Shown: positions 1 through 11,869, numbered from the stretch's first letter. The stretch is DNA of 64,000 nucleotides from Ramlibacter rhizophilus (GCF_004681965.1 NZ_SMLL01000004.1:558001-622000); one strand, 5' to 3'. Notes: generated from the sequence alone by a model not told the origin. Numbers and translations are program-made.

Positions 1-21
1 GGATCATGGGAGGCAGGGTGT

Positions 22-507
22 TCAGTCGCGGAAGTTGTTGAAGCTCAGGGGCAGGTCGGGCATGTCCTTGCGGATCAGGGCCATGGCGGCCTGCAGGTCG
101 TCGCGCTTGGCGCCGGTCACGCGCACGGCGTCCCCCTGGATGGCGGCCTGGACCTTCAGCTTGCTGTCCTTGATGAGGCGCTGGATCTTCTTGGCCTGCT
201 CGCTTTCGATGCCGCTGCGCACCGTGAAGACCTGCTTGACCTTGTCGCCGCCGACCTTCTGCACGGTGCCCTTGTCGAGGAAGCGCACGTCCACGCTGCG
301 CTTGGCGAGCTTGCCGGTGAGGATGTCCTCGATCTGCTGGAGCTGGAACTCGGCGTCGCCCAGCAGGGTGATTTCCTTGTCCTTGATCTCGACGTGGGCC
401 GAGGTGCCCTTGAAGTCGAAGCGCGTGCCGATTTCCTTGGCGGCGTTGTCGACGGCATTTTTCACCTCGACGAGATTGGGTTCGCAGACGGTATCGAAAG
501 ATGGCAT
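22..507 (-). CDS. yajQ: YajQ family nucleotide-binding protein
   Basis: This 161-residue protein is the size of the YajQ/DUF520 family. The family has a duplicated ferredoxin-like fold that binds nucleotides; some members bind cyclic-di-GMP or RNA, but the role here is not known. The start [11 protein letters not shown] is the conserved family N-terminus. The body contains the typical segments [38 protein letters not shown] and the C-terminal [14 protein letters not shown]. The frame stays open upstream, but that part lies antisense to murB and is not family-like. It is transcribed divergently from murB, with only about 43 bp between the two starts. Confidence 0.95.
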   Translation of the reverse strand: MPSFDTVCEPNLVEVKNAVDNAAKEIGTRFDFKGTSAHVEIKDKEITLLGDAEFQLQQIEDILTGKLAKRSVDVRFLDKGTVQKVGGDKVKQVFTVRSGIESEQAKKIQRLIKDSKLKVQAAIQGDAVRVTGAKRDDLQAAMALIRKDMPDLPLSFNNFRD

Positions 508-550
508 TGAACAGGCTCCGTGTCCCGAATCCGGATGCGACAATTCTCCC

Positions 551-1591
551 ATGATCGTCGAGCACAACGTGCCGCTGCAGGCGCATAACAGCTTCGGCAT
601 CGTCGCCAAGGCGCGCGAGCTGGTGCGCGTGCGCGGCGACGCCGACGTGCAGGCGCTGCTGGCCGATGGAGAGCATGCGCAGACTCCGAAGTTCGTGCTG
701 GGCGGCGGCAGCAACATCGTGCTGACCGGTGACGTCAAGCCGCTGGTGCTGAAGGTGGAGATCCCCGGCATCCGCGTGGTGGAAGACGGTCCGCGCGCCA
801 CGGTGATCGAGGCCGGCGCCGGGGTCAACTGGCACGACTTCGTCACCTGGACCCTGGACCACGACTTCCCCGGCCTGGAGAACCTGGCCCTGATCCCGGG
901 CAGCGTGGGCGCCTCGCCGGTGCAGAACGTGGGCGCCTACGGCGTGGAGGTGCAGGACCGCTTCGAGTCGCTGGACGCCATCGACCTGGCCACCGGGGAC
1001 GTGTTCACCCTGGGCCCGGCCCAGTGTGCCTTCGACTACCGCGACTCGGTCTTCAAGCACACGCCGGCCAAGCCGGGCGACATGGGCCTGTGCGGCCGCG
1101 CGCTGATCCTGCGTGTGCGCTTTCGCCTGCCCAAGCCCTGGCGGCCGGTGCTCGGCTACATGGACCTGGCGCGGCGGCGCGCCGAGTCAGGCGTGCAGGA
1201 CCCCACGGCGCGCCAGGTGTACGACTGGGTCTGCGCCATCCGGGCCAGCAAGCTGCCCGACCCGCGGGTGCTGGGCAACGCGGGCAGCTTCTTCAAGAAC
1301 CCCACGGTCACGCCCGAGCAGTGCCACGACATCATCGCCCGCGAGCCGAACATCGTGCACTACCCCATGCCCGATGGCACGGTGAAGCTGGCCGCGGGCT
1401 GGCTCATCGACGCCTGTGGCTGGAAGGGCAAGTCGGTCGGCAAGGCCGGCGTCTACGAGAAGCAGGCGCTGGTGCTGGTCAACCGGGGCGGCGCCACGGG
1501 CGGGGAGGTGGTCACGCTCGCCCGCGCCATCCAGACCAGCGTGTACGAGCGCTTCGGCATCCGGCTGGAGCCGGAGCCGGTGGTGGTCTGA
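551..1591 (+). CDS. murB: UDP-N-acetylenolpyruvoylglucosamine reductase MurB
   Basis: This FAD enzyme makes UDP-MurNAc in the cytoplasm, the second committed step of peptidoglycan synthesis. The 346 residues match the long type I family. Visible motifs are the FAD-binding GGGSNIVL (51-58), [17 protein letters not shown] (125-141), the type I YRDS loop (163-166), GSFFKNP with the catalytic Ser246, and a C-terminal LEPEP whose Glu342 corresponds to the essential Glu of the family. The ATG at 551 gives the canonical N-terminus; the open frame further upstream is antisense to yajQ. A copy of a short inverted repeat follows the stop codon. Confidence 0.97.
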   Translation: MIVEHNVPLQAHNSFGIVAKARELVRVRGDADVQALLADGEHAQTPKFVLGGGSNIVLTGDVKPLVLKVEIPGIRVVEDGPRATVIEAGAGVNWHDFVTWTLDHDFPGLENLALIPGSVGASPVQNVGAYGVEVQDRFESLDAIDLATGDVFTLGPAQCAFDYRDSVFKHTPAKPGDMGLCGRALILRVRFRLPKPWRPVLGYMDLARRRAESGVQDPTARQVYDWVCAIRASKLPDPRVLGNAGSFFKNPTVTPEQCHDIIAREPNIVHYPMPDGTVKLAAGWLIDACGWKGKSVGKAGVYEKQALVLVNRGGATGGEVVTLARAIQTSVYERFGIRLEPEPVVV

Positions 1592-1603
1592 TGTTGGAAC
1601 TCA

Positions 1604-1706
1604 CTCCCTCCCCCTCTGGGGGAGGGCAGGGGTGGGGGCCACGCGCGCCGGCCATGCCACTTCTCTCGCAGCCCCCATCCCAGCCTTCCCCCAGAGAGGG
1701 AAGGAG
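1604..1706. repeat. Short imperfect inverted-repeat element, copy A
   Basis: This roughly 103-bp noncoding element begins CTCCCTCCCCCTCTGGGGGA and ends with a CCTTCCCCCAGAGAGGGAAG segment. Each end is itself a small palindrome around (C/T)CTGGGGG or CCCCCAGAG. The centre carries GGGGTGGGGGCC and GCCCCCATCC in inverted orientation. Related copies lie at 21424-21529 (same orientation) and 39715-39817 (opposite orientation). It sits between murB and a convergent small gene, so it may form a bidirectional transcript end, but there is no U-tract. It is probably a REP/MITE-like dispersed repeat. Confidence 0.75.
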
Positions 1707-1722
1707 CCTGAACCCCACAGCC

Positions 1723-1896
1723 CTACCAGGACTTCGGACGGTCCCGGTCGCCCTGCTTGAGATCGCGGCCGGTCTCCTTGAGCTTGTCCTTGGCGCGCGC
1801 GGCGGCCAAGGGATTCTTCTGGCGGTACGAGTCCCAGGCCTTCTTGGCGAGGCCGGACGTGACGGCGAGCATGACGACTTTTCTGAGCAGGGCCAT
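1723..1896 (-). CDS. Small hypothetical protein, YtxH-like size and composition
   Basis: This 57-residue basic protein starts MALLRKVVMLAVTSGLAKKA and continues with a charged, Lys/Arg-rich C-terminal half (KDKLKETGRDLKQGDRDRPK). The ATG at 1896 is preceded by a good Shine-Dalgarno (GAAGGA). The hydrophobic N-terminal stretch is short and could be a membrane-associated helix. It lies downstream of argG in the same direction, 130 bp away. I do not recognise a characterised family, so its function is unknown. Confidence 0.7.
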   Translation of the reverse strand: MALLRKVVMLAVTSGLAKKAWDSYRQKNPLAAARAKDKLKETGRDLKQGDRDRPKSW

Positions 1897-2026
1897 GGCG
1901 GTTTCCTTCGTTGATCGTTGAAAACCGCCAGCTTGAGGCCGCGCCTGCCCGGGCCGAGCGCGAGTTTGGCGCGGCTGGGCGTCAGCGCGCGCCGACCCGC
2001 GCGTCGGCGGCGCCTGCAGCGACGAG

Positions 2027-3702
<1,676 letters not shown>

Positions 3703-3771
3703 GGACCCGGTCTCGCCGTGGAAAACCGGGCATTTTAGGCCGAGCGCCGGGCCCCGGGCCCGGCCGCGCGC

Positions 3772-4554
3772 TCAGTGCCAGTGCCTGCGCGAGCCGCGCA
3801 CGTAGCCCAGGTGCAGCGACACGTTGGGCACGAAGGGCCGGTAGGCGGGCGCGGGGTAGTAGCCGTAGGGCGGCGGATAAACGGAGGGATAGACCGCGGA
3901 GGGATAGACCGCGGAGGGATAGGCCGGCGCGTAGGCCGGGGGATAGACCGGCACGGTGACCACTTCGCGGATGACGGTGACGGGCGGGCTGGCCGAGGGC
4001 AGGGTGACCGGGGGCAGGGGGGATGCCTCCGGTGCGGCGGCAGCCGGGGCCGGCGGCGCGGTGGGCGCAGCACCCACGGGCACGAGCTGCAGCGAGAGGG
4101 TGGGGCCCGGGTCGTAGGGCAGTTGCACCGTGTGCTGCCGGCCGGCGTACTCGTAGGTCACGTTGTAGCCCACGGCGCGGTTCTCGTAGAAGGTCTGCGT
4201 GACGCAGTTCGTGGCCTGCTGCAGCTGGGTGTTCGGGCCTTCGACGCGGTCGCCCAGCGCGGCGCCGCCGATGACGCCCAGCAGCGTGGCCACCGCGCGG
4301 CCGCTGCCGCCGCCGATGGCATTGCCTGCGGCGCCGCCCGCGATGGCGCCCATCAGCGCGCCGGCGCCGCTCGACGGCTGCTGCACCAGCACCGGGTTGC
4401 TGTTGCACACCGGCCGCGGCACGGCGACCTGCTGGATGACCGGGACACTGGAGATCACGCGGCCGACTTCCTGTGCATGCAGGGCGGGCGAGACAAGGAA
4501 GGTGAGGGCGCCCAGGACGGCGATGCCGACGGGCTTGGAGAGGGGCGTGTTCAT
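3772..4554 (-). CDS. Glycine-zipper 2TM envelope protein with a Tyr/Pro-rich tail
   Basis: This 260-residue secreted or envelope protein has a signal peptide at about residues 1-28 (ending SPALHA). A glycine-zipper segment lies near residues 62-103, with the core GALMGAIAGGAAGNAIGGG and then GVIGGAALGDRVEG. A Pro/Ala linker follows, and the Tyr/Pro-rich C-terminus holds three YPS(A)V-type repeats. The zipper is of the Rickettsia 17-kDa antigen type and normally lies in or against the outer membrane. The ATG at 4554 was chosen because it puts the signal peptide first. The pentapeptide repeats come from a 15-bp tandem DNA repeat at 3883-3927. Function unknown. Confidence 0.8.
   Translation of the reverse strand: MNTPLSKPVGIAVLGALTFLVSPALHAQEVGRVISSVPVIQQVAVPRPVCNSNPVLVQQPSSGAGALMGAIAGGAAGNAIGGGSGRAVATLLGVIGGAALGDRVEGPNTQLQQATNCVTQTFYENRAVGYNVTYEYAGRQHTVQLPYDPGPTLSLQLVPVGAAPTAPPAPAAAAPEASPLPPVTLPSASPPVTVIREVVTVPVYPPAYAPAYPSAVYPSAVYPSVYPPPYGYYPAPAYRPFVPNVSLHLGYVRGSRRHWH
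3883..3927. repeat. 15-bp tandem repeat inside the glycine-zipper gene
   Basis: The unit GGAGGGATAGACCGC occurs twice perfectly (3883-3897 and 3898-3912) and once more with changes (3913-3927). Because 15 bp is five codons, gain or loss of a unit keeps the frame and changes only the number of YPSAV-type pentapeptides in the protein tail. Confidence 0.9.
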
Positions 4555-4648
4555 GATGACGACTCGGCTCGCACGGGATGTTGAAATTCTAGGCACCCGG
4601 CAGCCTCCTGCCCATGCGCCTGGAGTAAAGAGCGTGAAAAGCCGCGCT

Positions 4649-5002
4649 TCAGGTCCTGCCGAGCCGCTCCGCCCAGTCGTCCTCGTCGAATCCGACGCTC
4701 AGCCCCGGGCCCCAGTCCACCACCGGTCGGCGGATGAGGCTAGGCTCGCGCAGCATGAGGTCACTGGCGCTGCGCGCATCCATGACGGCGGCGCGGCTGG
4801 CCTCGTCGAGCTTGCGCCACGTGGTGCCCCGCCGGTTCAGCAGCGCCTCCCAGCCCAGTGCCGCGATCCACTGCGCCAGCCGCCCGGCATCGAGCCCGTC
4901 CTTGCGAAAGTCGTGGAAGCGATGTTCGACCTGCCGCGCCGACAGCCAGGCGCGCGCCTTCTTGACCGTGTCGCAATTCGGGATGCCGTGGACGATGATC
5001 AT
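4649..5002 (-). CDS. ArsC/Spx-like thioredoxin-fold protein
   Basis: This 117-residue protein of the ArsC/Spx/YffB superfamily begins MIIVHGIPNCDTVKKARAWL. It has one Cys in the IPNCDTV position and no second Cys in a CXXC. It also has the family segments FHDFRKDGLD, LLNRRGTTWRKLDE and LREPSLIRRPV. The HGIPNCDT motif and the length are closest to YffB-type members, whose substrate is not established, rather than to a resistance arsenate reductase; no ars genes are nearby. It is divergent from folC, with the two starts 35 bp apart. Confidence 0.85.
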   Translation of the reverse strand: MIIVHGIPNCDTVKKARAWLSARQVEHRFHDFRKDGLDAGRLAQWIAALGWEALLNRRGTTWRKLDEASRAAVMDARSASDLMLREPSLIRRPVVDWGPGLSVGFDEDDWAERLGRT

Positions 5003-5036
5003 GGCGCCCGATCCTAAGCCCGACAATCGGCCCCTC

Positions 5037-6326
5037 ATGGAAACGCTGCAAGACTGGCTGGCGCACTGCGAGCGCCTGCATCCGAAAACCATCGCCCTCG
5101 GACTGGACCGCGTTCGCGCGGTGGCGGACCGCATGGCGCTGCGCTTCGACGCCTGTGTCATCACGGTGGCCGGCACCAACGGCAAGGGCTCGACCTGCGC
5201 CATGCTCGAATCGATCGCGCTCAAGGCCGGCTGGCGGTGCGGGCTCTACACCTCGCCGCACCTGGTCCGCTTCGAGGAGCGCTGCCGCATCGGCGGCGAG
5301 GCGGTGCAGGCCGAGGCGCTGGTGCCGCACTTCGCCCGCGTGGAGGCGGCGCGCGAGGGCGTCGCACTGACGTATTTCGAGTTCACCACGCTGGCCATCC
5401 TGGACCTGCTGTCCTCGCGCGGCCTGGACCTGGTGGTCCTGGAGGTGGGCCTGGGCGGCCGGCTGGACGCGGTCAACGTCATCGACGCGGACTGCGCCAT
5501 CATCACCAGCATCGACCTGGACCACCAGGAATTCCTGGGGCCCGACCGCGAGGCCATCGGCCGCGAGAAGGCCGGCATCCTGCGCGCCGGGCGGCCGGCC
5601 ATCGTGAGCGACCCCGTGCCGCCGGCCAGCGTGATCGAGCACGCGCAGGCGATCGGCGCCGACCTGTGGCGCTTCGGGCACGACTTCAACGTGGCGGGCG
5701 ACAAGCAGCAATGGGCCTGGGCCGGTCGCGGGCGGCGCTATGCGGGCCTGGCCTATCCGGCGCTGCGCGGCGCCAACCAGTTGATCAATGCCGCCGGTGC
5801 GCTGGCGGCTTTCACGGCCCTGCGCGAGCGCCTGCCCATCACGGCCCAGGCGGTTCGCACGGGCCTCGCGATGGTGGAGCTGCCGGGGCGCTTCCAGATC
5901 ATCCCCGGCCAGCCGGCGCTGGTGCTGGACGTGGCCCACAACCCGCACTCGGTCGCGGCCCTGGTCGCCAACCTCGATGCCATGGGCTTCTACCCGCGCA
6001 CCCACGTCGTCCTGGGCGCCATGGCCGACAAGGACCTGGAGGCCATGCTGCGCCGCATGGAGCCGCTGGCCGACCGCTGGTACTTCTGCGATTTGCCCAC
6101 GCCGCGCGCCGCGAGCGCCGCGCAGCTGCGCGCGCGCTGGGAGGCGGTGCGCGGGCCGCGCGCGGTCGAAGCCAGCGAGCATGCGAGCCCGCGCGAGGCG
6201 CTCGATGCCGCGGCGGCCGCGGCGGACCCCACTGATAGAATCGTGGTCTTTGGTTCGTTCTACACCGTGGGCGGCATCCTCGAAGGCGGCACGCCTCGCC
6301 TGCAGGCTCCGCACCTGCGTCACTGA
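5037..6326 (+). CDS. folC: Bifunctional folylpolyglutamate/dihydrofolate synthase
   Basis: FolC adds glutamate to dihydropteroate and to reduced folates using ATP. The 429-residue protein has the Mur-ligase-type P-loop GTNGKGST (46-53), the VVLEVGLGGRLDAVNVID segment, the DLDHQEFLG motif with its metal-binding His, and a C-terminal ligase domain beginning around LPGRFQIIP. The ATG at 5037 gives the usual METLQDWLAH start; an ATG 36 nt upstream is in frame but gives an unlikely MAPDPKPDN leader. It is the first gene of a run with the SPOR gene, cvpA, purF and metZ, 20 bp before the next gene. Confidence 0.96.
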   Translation: METLQDWLAHCERLHPKTIALGLDRVRAVADRMALRFDACVITVAGTNGKGSTCAMLESIALKAGWRCGLYTSPHLVRFEERCRIGGEAVQAEALVPHFARVEAAREGVALTYFEFTTLAILDLLSSRGLDLVVLEVGLGGRLDAVNVIDADCAIITSIDLDHQEFLGPDREAIGREKAGILRAGRPAIVSDPVPPASVIEHAQAIGADLWRFGHDFNVAGDKQQWAWAGRGRRYAGLAYPALRGANQLINAAGALAAFTALRERLPITAQAVRTGLAMVELPGRFQIIPGQPALVLDVAHNPHSVAALVANLDAMGFYPRTHVVLGAMADKDLEAMLRRMEPLADRWYFCDLPTPRAASAAQLRARWEAVRGPRAVEASEHASPREALDAAAAAADPTDRIVVFGSFYTVGGILEGGTPRLQAPHLRH

Positions 6327-6346
6327 CACCATCCAGACCCGGCGCC

Positions 6347-7138
6347 ATGGCTTTCTTCAAGTTCCGCAAGGGTGAGGGCGCAACCGTCGCCAGGCCCGCT
6401 CCCTCAGAGAGCGTGGAGGCCATGCGGCGACGCGCGCGGCAACGCCTCATGGGCGCGGCGGTGCTGGTGCTGGCGGGCATCATCGGATTCCCGCTTCTGT
6501 TCGACACGCAGCCCCGTCCGGTGGCCGTGGACATCCCCATCGAGATCCCCGACCGCCAGCGTGCGGCGCCCCTGGCCGCCGGCACCGAGGCCGCCGGCGC
6601 GGTCACGCCCGCACCGGCCACCTCCGGCGGCGTCGCGAGCCCCGCCGCCACGCCGCCTGCTGCGCCCGCGTCCGAGCCTGCGAAGCGAGCCGTGGCCCAG
6701 GCCGACAGCGCCCCGCCCGCGCCTGCCGCATCGCCAGCCCGTCCCGCCGCCGAGTCGCGGCCCGGCGCGGACGCCAAGCCTGCCGAACCCAAGCCCGCAG
6801 AGCCGAAGCCTGCCGAACCCAAGCCTGCCACCCGCGCCGAGGCCGCGGCCGACGAAGCCGCCCGCGCCCGCGCGCTGCTCGAAGGCCGGGCTGCCTCGGC
6901 CGTGGCGGCCGAGCGCTACGTGGTGCAGGTCGGTGCCTTTGCCGAAGCGGGCAAGGCGCGCGAGGTGCGCCAGCGGCTGGAGCGGGCGGGCGTGAAGACC
7001 TATGTGCATGTCGCGCAGACGGCCGAGGGCCCGCGCATCCGCGTGCGCGTCGGCCCGTTCACGCAGCGGGCCGAGGCGGACAAGGCGGCCCAGAAGATCA
7101 AGGGCCTGGAATTGCCCGCCGCAGTCCTCACCTTGTAG
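6347..7138 (+). CDS. SPOR domain protein (DedD-like)
   Basis: This 263-residue bitopic inner-membrane protein has a short basic N-terminus, one transmembrane helix at about residues 33-52 (GAAVLVLAGIIGFPLLF) and a long Ala/Pro linker. The linker includes tandem KPAEP repeats. The C-terminal SPOR domain begins near YVVQVGAFAEAGKAREV and ends GLELPAAVLTL. SPOR domains bind glycan strands stripped of stem peptides at the division septum. Its position between folC and cvpA is that of dedD in other proteobacteria, which supports a role in cell division. Confidence 0.9.
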   Translation: MAFFKFRKGEGATVARPAPSESVEAMRRRARQRLMGAAVLVLAGIIGFPLLFDTQPRPVAVDIPIEIPDRQRAAPLAAGTEAAGAVTPAPATSGGVASPAATPPAAPASEPAKRAVAQADSAPPAPAASPARPAAESRPGADAKPAEPKPAEPKPAEPKPATRAEAAADEAARARALLEGRAASAVAAERYVVQVGAFAEAGKAREVRQRLERAGVKTYVHVAQTAEGPRIRVRVGPFTQRAEADKAAQKIKGLELPAAVLTL

Positions 7139-7151
7139 GGCCTGCGGCCGG

Positions 7152-7640
7152 ATGTCCGTGCTCGACTGGGTGTTCGTGGCCGTGCTGGGCCTGTCGGTGC
7201 TGATCGGCGCCTGGCGCGGCTTCATGTACGAGCTGCTGTCGCTGCTGGGTTGGATCGCGGCCTTCGTGGTGGCACAGTGGCTGGCGCCCGACGTCGCCGG
7301 CTGGCTGCCGATGGGCGAGGCCAGCCAGCCGCTGCGCTACGCCGTGGGCTTCGTGCTGCTGTTCATCGTGGCCGTGTTCGCGGCCGGCCTGGTGGCGACG
7401 CTGGTGCGGCGGCTGGTGTCGGCCATCGGCCTGCGGCCGGCGGACCGCGTGCTGGGCACGGCTTTCGGGGTCATGCGCGGCGTGGTGATCGTGCTGGCGA
7501 TCGCGGTGGTGTTCCTGCTGGTGCCGCTGACCAGCACGCCCACCTGGCGCGAATCGGCCGGGGCACCCCTGGCCGTCGCGGCGATCAGAGGATTGAAACC
7601 GATGCTGCCCGAACGGTTCGGGCGGTATCTACCGGGGTAA
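7152..7640 (+). CDS. cvpA: CvpA family inner-membrane protein
   Basis: This 162-residue polytopic protein has about four predicted membrane segments (DWVFVAVLGLSVLIGAW, LSLLGWIAAFVVAQW, YAVGFVLLFIVAVFAAGLVA and VVIVLAIAVVFLLVP). The conserved GAWRGFMYELLSLLGW region is typical of CvpA. In E. coli it is needed for colicin V production and for envelope stress tolerance. It ends 6 bp before purF, the conserved arrangement in beta- and gamma-proteobacteria. The ATG at 7152 was chosen because it gives the standard MSVLDWV start. Confidence 0.93.
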   Translation: MSVLDWVFVAVLGLSVLIGAWRGFMYELLSLLGWIAAFVVAQWLAPDVAGWLPMGEASQPLRYAVGFVLLFIVAVFAAGLVATLVRRLVSAIGLRPADRVLGTAFGVMRGVVIVLAIAVVFLLVPLTSTPTWRESAGAPLAVAAIRGLKPMLPERFGRYLPG

Positions 7641-7646
7641 TTGGCA

Positions 7647-9155
7647 ATGTGCGGAATCGTCGGCGTTGTGAGCAACGCCCCAGTCAACCAGCTGATCTAC
7701 GACGCCTTGCTGCTGCTGCAACATCGCGGCCAGGATGCGGCCGGCATCGTGACCCAGCAGGAGCGCAAGTTCTTCATGCACAAGGCCAAGGGCATGGTGC
7801 GTGACGTCTTCCGCACGCGCAACATGCGGGCCCTGCCCGGCAACGTGGGCCTGGGGCAGGTGCGCTATCCCACGGCCGGCAATGCCTACAGCGAGGAGGA
7901 GGCCCAGCCGTTCTACGTGAACGCGCCTTTCGGCATCGTGCTGGCGCACAACGGCAACCTCACCAACGCGCAGGCCCTCAAGGCCGAGCTTTTCTCGACC
8001 GACCACCGCCACATCAACACCGAGAGCGACTCCGAAGTCCTGCTCAACGTGTTCGCGCACGAGCTGGACCGGGCCTCGCGCGGCGTGCCGCTGCAGGCGC
8101 AGGAGGTCTTCGCCGCCGTCGCCGCGGTGCACCGGCGCGTGCGTGGTTCCTATGCGGTGGTGGCGCTCATCGCCGGCCACGGCCTGGTCGCCTTCCGCGA
8201 CCCCTACGGCATCCGGCCGCTGTCGCTGGGGCGCGGCGCCGACGGCACGGTGATGGTGGCCAGCGAGTCCGTCACGCTGGAGAGCACCGGCCACGCGCTG
8301 GAGCGCCCCATCGCGCCGGGCGAGGCGGTGTTCGTGGACCTGCAGGGCCACGTGCACGCCCGCCAGTGCGCCGAGCATCCGCGGTCCTATCCCTGCATGT
8401 TCGAGTACGTGTACCTGGCCCGGCCCGACTCGGTGCTGGACGGCATCTCGGTCTACCAGGCGCGCCTGAACCTGGGCGAGACGCTGGCCAAGCGGGTCAT
8501 CAGCACCGTGCCGCCGAACGAGATCGACGTGATCATCCCCATTCCGGAATCGAGCCGGCCCAGCGCCACGCAGCTCGCGCACCTGCTGGGCGTGCCCTAC
8601 CGCGAAGGCTTCGTGAAGAACCGCTACGTCGGCCGCACCTTCATCATGCCGGGGCAGGGCGTGCGCAAGAAGTCGGTGCGCCAGAAGCTCAGCGTCATCG
8701 GCAGCGAGTTCAAGGGCCGCAACGTGCTGCTGGTGGACGACTCCATCGTACGCGGCACCACCAGCCGCGAGATCGTGCAGATGGCGCGCGACGCCGGCGC
8801 GAAGAAGGTGTACCTGGCCAGCGCCGCGCCGCCGGTGCGCTTTCCCAATGTGTACGGCATCGACATGCCCACGGCCGACGAGCTGGTGGCGCACGGCCGC
8901 ACCATCGAGGAAGTGCGCCAGATCATCGGCTGCGATGCCCTCATCTACCAGGACGTGGAAGCCATGAAGCGCGCCGTCGGCTCGCTCAACCCGAAGCTCG
9001 ATGGCTTCGACGCGTCCTGCTTCGACGGCGTGTACGTCACCGGGGACATCGACCCGAACGACATCGCGCGCATCAACGAGGCGCGCGTCGGCCAGGAAGA
9101 CCCGCTGGGCGAGGACACCTCCCGCCTGGCCCTGCCCAACGCGCAGGAAGCATGA
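7647..9155 (+). CDS. purF: Amidophosphoribosyltransferase
   Basis: PurF makes phosphoribosylamine from PRPP and glutamine, the first step of purine synthesis. The start is fixed by chemistry: Met1 is removed to expose the nucleophile Cys2 in MCGIVGVV, so the ATG at 7647 is used and not the TTG 6 nt upstream. The 502 residues hold an N-terminal Ntn glutaminase domain ([17 protein letters not shown]) and a C-terminal phosphoribosyltransferase domain with the PRPP motif [12 protein letters not shown] at 361-372. The stop overlaps the start of metZ. Confidence 0.97.
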   Translation: MCGIVGVVSNAPVNQLIYDALLLLQHRGQDAAGIVTQQERKFFMHKAKGMVRDVFRTRNMRALPGNVGLGQVRYPTAGNAYSEEEAQPFYVNAPFGIVLAHNGNLTNAQALKAELFSTDHRHINTESDSEVLLNVFAHELDRASRGVPLQAQEVFAAVAAVHRRVRGSYAVVALIAGHGLVAFRDPYGIRPLSLGRGADGTVMVASESVTLESTGHALERPIAPGEAVFVDLQGHVHARQCAEHPRSYPCMFEYVYLARPDSVLDGISVYQARLNLGETLAKRVISTVPPNEIDVIIPIPESSRPSATQLAHLLGVPYREGFVKNRYVGRTFIMPGQGVRKKSVRQKLSVIGSEFKGRNVLLVDDSIVRGTTSREIVQMARDAGAKKVYLASAAPPVRFPNVYGIDMPTADELVAHGRTIEEVRQIIGCDALIYQDVEAMKRAVGSLNPKLDGFDASCFDGVYVTGDIDPNDIARINEARVGQEDPLGEDTSRLALPNAQEA

Positions 9156-10372
9156 TGCCCCGCACCCCCAAACCCCTGCCCGAAGGACTGCACCCCGACA
9201 CCCTGGCCGTGCGCGCCGCGGTGGAGCGCAGCCAGTACGGCGAGAACGCCGAGGCGCTGTACCTCACCTCCAGCTTCACGCAGCCCGACAGCGAGACCGC
9301 GGCCCGCCGCTTCGCCGGGGAGGAAGAGGGCTACATCTACTCGCGCTTCACCAACCCCACGGTGGCCAGCATGGAGATGCGCCTGGCGGCCATGGAGGGC
9401 ATGGAAGGCGCCATCGCGGCGGCCAGCGGCATGGGCGCGATCCTGCTCCTGTGCATGGGCCTGCTCAAGGCCGGCGACCACGTCGTGTGTTCGCGTTCGG
9501 TCTTCGGCTCGACCATCAAGCTCATCGCGGGGGAGTTCGGCAAGTTCGGGGTGGAAAGCAGCTTCGTCTCGCAGACCGACCTGGCCGAGTGGAAGGCCGC
9601 CATGCGTCCCAACACCCGGCTGCTCTTCGCCGAGACGCCCACCAACCCGCTCACCGAGGTCTGCGACATCCGCGCGCTGGCCGACATCGCGCATGACGGC
9701 GGCGCGCTGCTGGCCGTGGACAACTGCTTCTGCACGCCGGCGCTGCAGCAGCCGGCGCGCCTGGGCGCGGACATCGTCGTCCACTCCGGCACCAAGTACC
9801 TGGACGGGCAGGGCCGCGTCATCGCCGGGGCGGTCTGCGCCAGCCAGCAATTGATCCGCGACAAGCTGATCCCGGTCATGCGCAGTGCCGGCATCACCCT
9901 CTCGCCCTTCAACGCCTGGGTGGTCCTCAAGGGCCTGGAGACCCTGGGCATCCGCATGGAAGCGCAGTCGCAGCGCGCGCTGGAACTGGCGCGCTGGCTG
10001 GAGGCGCACCCCGCGGTCGAGCGCGTCTATTACCCGGGCCTGGAGAGCCACCCGCAGCATGCGCTGGCCATGCGCCAGCAGTCCGGCAAGGGCGGCGCCG
10101 TGGTCTCCTTCGACGTGAAGGGGCAGGACCCCGACACCGCGCGTCGCAACGCCTTCAGCGTCATCGACGCCACGCAACTGCTGTCGATCACCGCCAACCT
10201 CGGTGACGTCAAGAGCATCATCACCCAGCCGGCCAGCACCTCGCACGGCCGCCTCACCGAGGCGCAGCGCCAGGCCGCCGGCATCCGCCAGAACCTCGTG
10301 CGCGTGGCCGTGGGCCTGGAGCACCTCGATGACATCAAGGCCGACCTCGCGCGCGGCCTGGACCTGATTTGA
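9152..10372 (+). CDS. metZ: O-succinylhomoserine sulfhydrylase
   Basis: This PLP enzyme of the Cys/Met-metabolism family condenses O-succinylhomoserine with sulfide to homocysteine (direct sulfhydrylation in methionine synthesis). The 406 residues include YSRFTNPT, the cofactor-contacting Asp190 in LLAVDNCF, and the Schiff-base Lys215 in [13 protein letters not shown]. The ATG at 9152 overlaps the purF stop by 3 bp; a second ATG directly follows it at 9155, so the exact start may be one codon later. The purF-metZ pairing is common in beta-proteobacteria. Confidence 0.95.
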   Translation: MMPRTPKPLPEGLHPDTLAVRAAVERSQYGENAEALYLTSSFTQPDSETAARRFAGEEEGYIYSRFTNPTVASMEMRLAAMEGMEGAIAAASGMGAILLLCMGLLKAGDHVVCSRSVFGSTIKLIAGEFGKFGVESSFVSQTDLAEWKAAMRPNTRLLFAETPTNPLTEVCDIRALADIAHDGGALLAVDNCFCTPALQQPARLGADIVVHSGTKYLDGQGRVIAGAVCASQQLIRDKLIPVMRSAGITLSPFNAWVVLKGLETLGIRMEAQSQRALELARWLEAHPAVERVYYPGLESHPQHALAMRQQSGKGGAVVSFDVKGQDPDTARRNAFSVIDATQLLSITANLGDVKSIITQPASTSHGRLTEAQRQAAGIRQNLVRVAVGLEHLDDIKADLARGLDLI

Positions 10373-10376
10373 ACCC

Positions 10377-11771
10377 GTGAAAGTCCGTACCCGTTTCGCA
10401 CCGTCGCCCACCGGCTTCATCCACCTGGGCAACATCCGCTCGGCCCTGTACCCCTGGGCCTTCGCCCGCTCGCAGGGCGGTGACTTCATCCTGCGCATCG
10501 AGGACACCGACCTGGAGCGCTCCTCGCAGGCGGCGGTGGACGTCATCCTCGAAGGCATGGCCTGGCTGGGCCTGGACCACGACGAGGGGCCGCACTACCA
10601 GATGCAGCGCATGGACCGCTACCGCGAAGTCATCGCGCAGATGCGCGACGAGGGCCTGGTGTACCCCTGCTACATGAGCGTGGCCGAACTCGACGCCCTG
10701 CGCGAGCGGCAGATGGAGAGCAAACAAAAGCCCCGCTACGACGGCACCTGGCGACCCGAGGAGGGCAAGACCCTGCCGCCCGTGCCCGAGGGCGTGCAGC
10801 CGGTGCTGCGCTTTCGCAACCCGCTGGGCGGCTCCGTGGCGTGGGAGGACAAGGTCAAGGGCCGCATCGAGATCAGCAACGACGAACTCGACGACCTCGT
10901 CATCGCGCGGCCCGATGGCACGCCCACGTACAACTTCTGCGTGGTGGTCGACGATATCGACATGCGCATCACGCACGTGATCCGCGGCGACGACCACGTG
11001 AACAACACGCCGCGCCAGATCAACATCTTCCGCGCCCTCGGCCAGGAGCCGCCGGTGTATGCCCACCTGCCCACCGTGCTGAACGAGAAGGGCGAGAAGA
11101 TGAGCAAGCGCAATGGCGCCAAGCCGGTCACGCAATTCCGTGACGAAGGCTTCCTCGCCGACGCGGTGGTCAACTACCTGGCGCGCCTGGGCTGGTCCCA
11201 CGGCGACGACGAGATCTTCAGCCGCGAACAGTTCCTGCAGTGGTTCGACCTGGACCACCTCGGTCGCAGCGCCGCGCAGTTCGACGAGGCCAAGCTGCGC
11301 TGGGTGAACGCGCAGCACATGAAGATGACCAGCGACGAAACGCTTGCCGCGCTTGTCGCCGAGCAGCTGCGCGCGCGCGGCATCGAGCCCGATGCGCGCC
11401 TTGCCGGCATCTGCGCGCTCTTCAAGGACCGCTGCGATACCACTCTCGTCCTGGCCGACTGGGCGCAGAAGTTCTACCGGCCCGTGCAGCCCTCGGCCGA
11501 GGACCTGGGCAAGCACCTGGGTGAGAGCGTGCGCCCGGCCATCGGCATGCTCGCGCGCATGCTGGAAGGCTGCGACTGGACCCCGGAGTCCATCGGCGCC
11601 GCCATCAAGGAAACGCTGCGCGCCACGGGCCTGAAGATGCCGCAACTGGCCATGCCGGTGCGCGTCCTCGTCATGGGCACGCCGCAGACGCCTTCGCTCG
11701 ATGCGGTGCTCGCGCTGTCCGATCGAAAAGAAGTTGTGTCGCGTCTGCTGATGGGCCAAAAACCGGTATAG
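10377..11771 (+). CDS. gltX: Glutamate-tRNA ligase
   Basis: This class I aminoacyl-tRNA synthetase charges tRNA-Glu. The 464-residue protein starts with GTG ([19 protein letters not shown]), carries the HIGH-type motif TGFIHLGN and the KMSKR motif in GEKMSKRNG, and has the usual C-terminal anticodon-binding region. It begins 4 bp after metZ. It is followed within 25 bp by a tRNA array that includes its own substrate, tRNA-Glu. Confidence 0.97.
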   Translation: MKVRTRFAPSPTGFIHLGNIRSALYPWAFARSQGGDFILRIEDTDLERSSQAAVDVILEGMAWLGLDHDEGPHYQMQRMDRYREVIAQMRDEGLVYPCYMSVAELDALRERQMESKQKPRYDGTWRPEEGKTLPPVPEGVQPVLRFRNPLGGSVAWEDKVKGRIEISNDELDDLVIARPDGTPTYNFCVVVDDIDMRITHVIRGDDHVNNTPRQINIFRALGQEPPVYAHLPTVLNEKGEKMSKRNGAKPVTQFRDEGFLADAVVNYLARLGWSHGDDEIFSREQFLQWFDLDHLGRSAAQFDEAKLRWVNAQHMKMTSDETLAALVAEQLRARGIEPDARLAGICALFKDRCDTTLVLADWAQKFYRPVQPSAEDLGKHLGESVRPAIGMLARMLEGCDWTPESIGAAIKETLRATGLKMPQLAMPVRVLVMGTPQTPSLDAVLALSDRKEVVSRLLMGQKPV

Positions 11772-11793
11772 AATCTCGGTCTCGACGCCAAAC

Positions 11794-11869
<76 letters not shown>

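Noticed and set aside
35-550. N-terminal extension of MurB
   Set aside because: The frame is open, but this part is antisense to yajQ and is not MurB-like; the canonical MurB start is at 551.
3883-3927. CRISPR-like array
   Set aside because: The units are 15 bp, contiguous without spacers and lie inside a coding frame; no cas gene is present.
9050-9152. SAM riboswitch before metZ
   Set aside because: metZ overlaps the purF stop, so no untranslated leader exists in which a riboswitch could fold.
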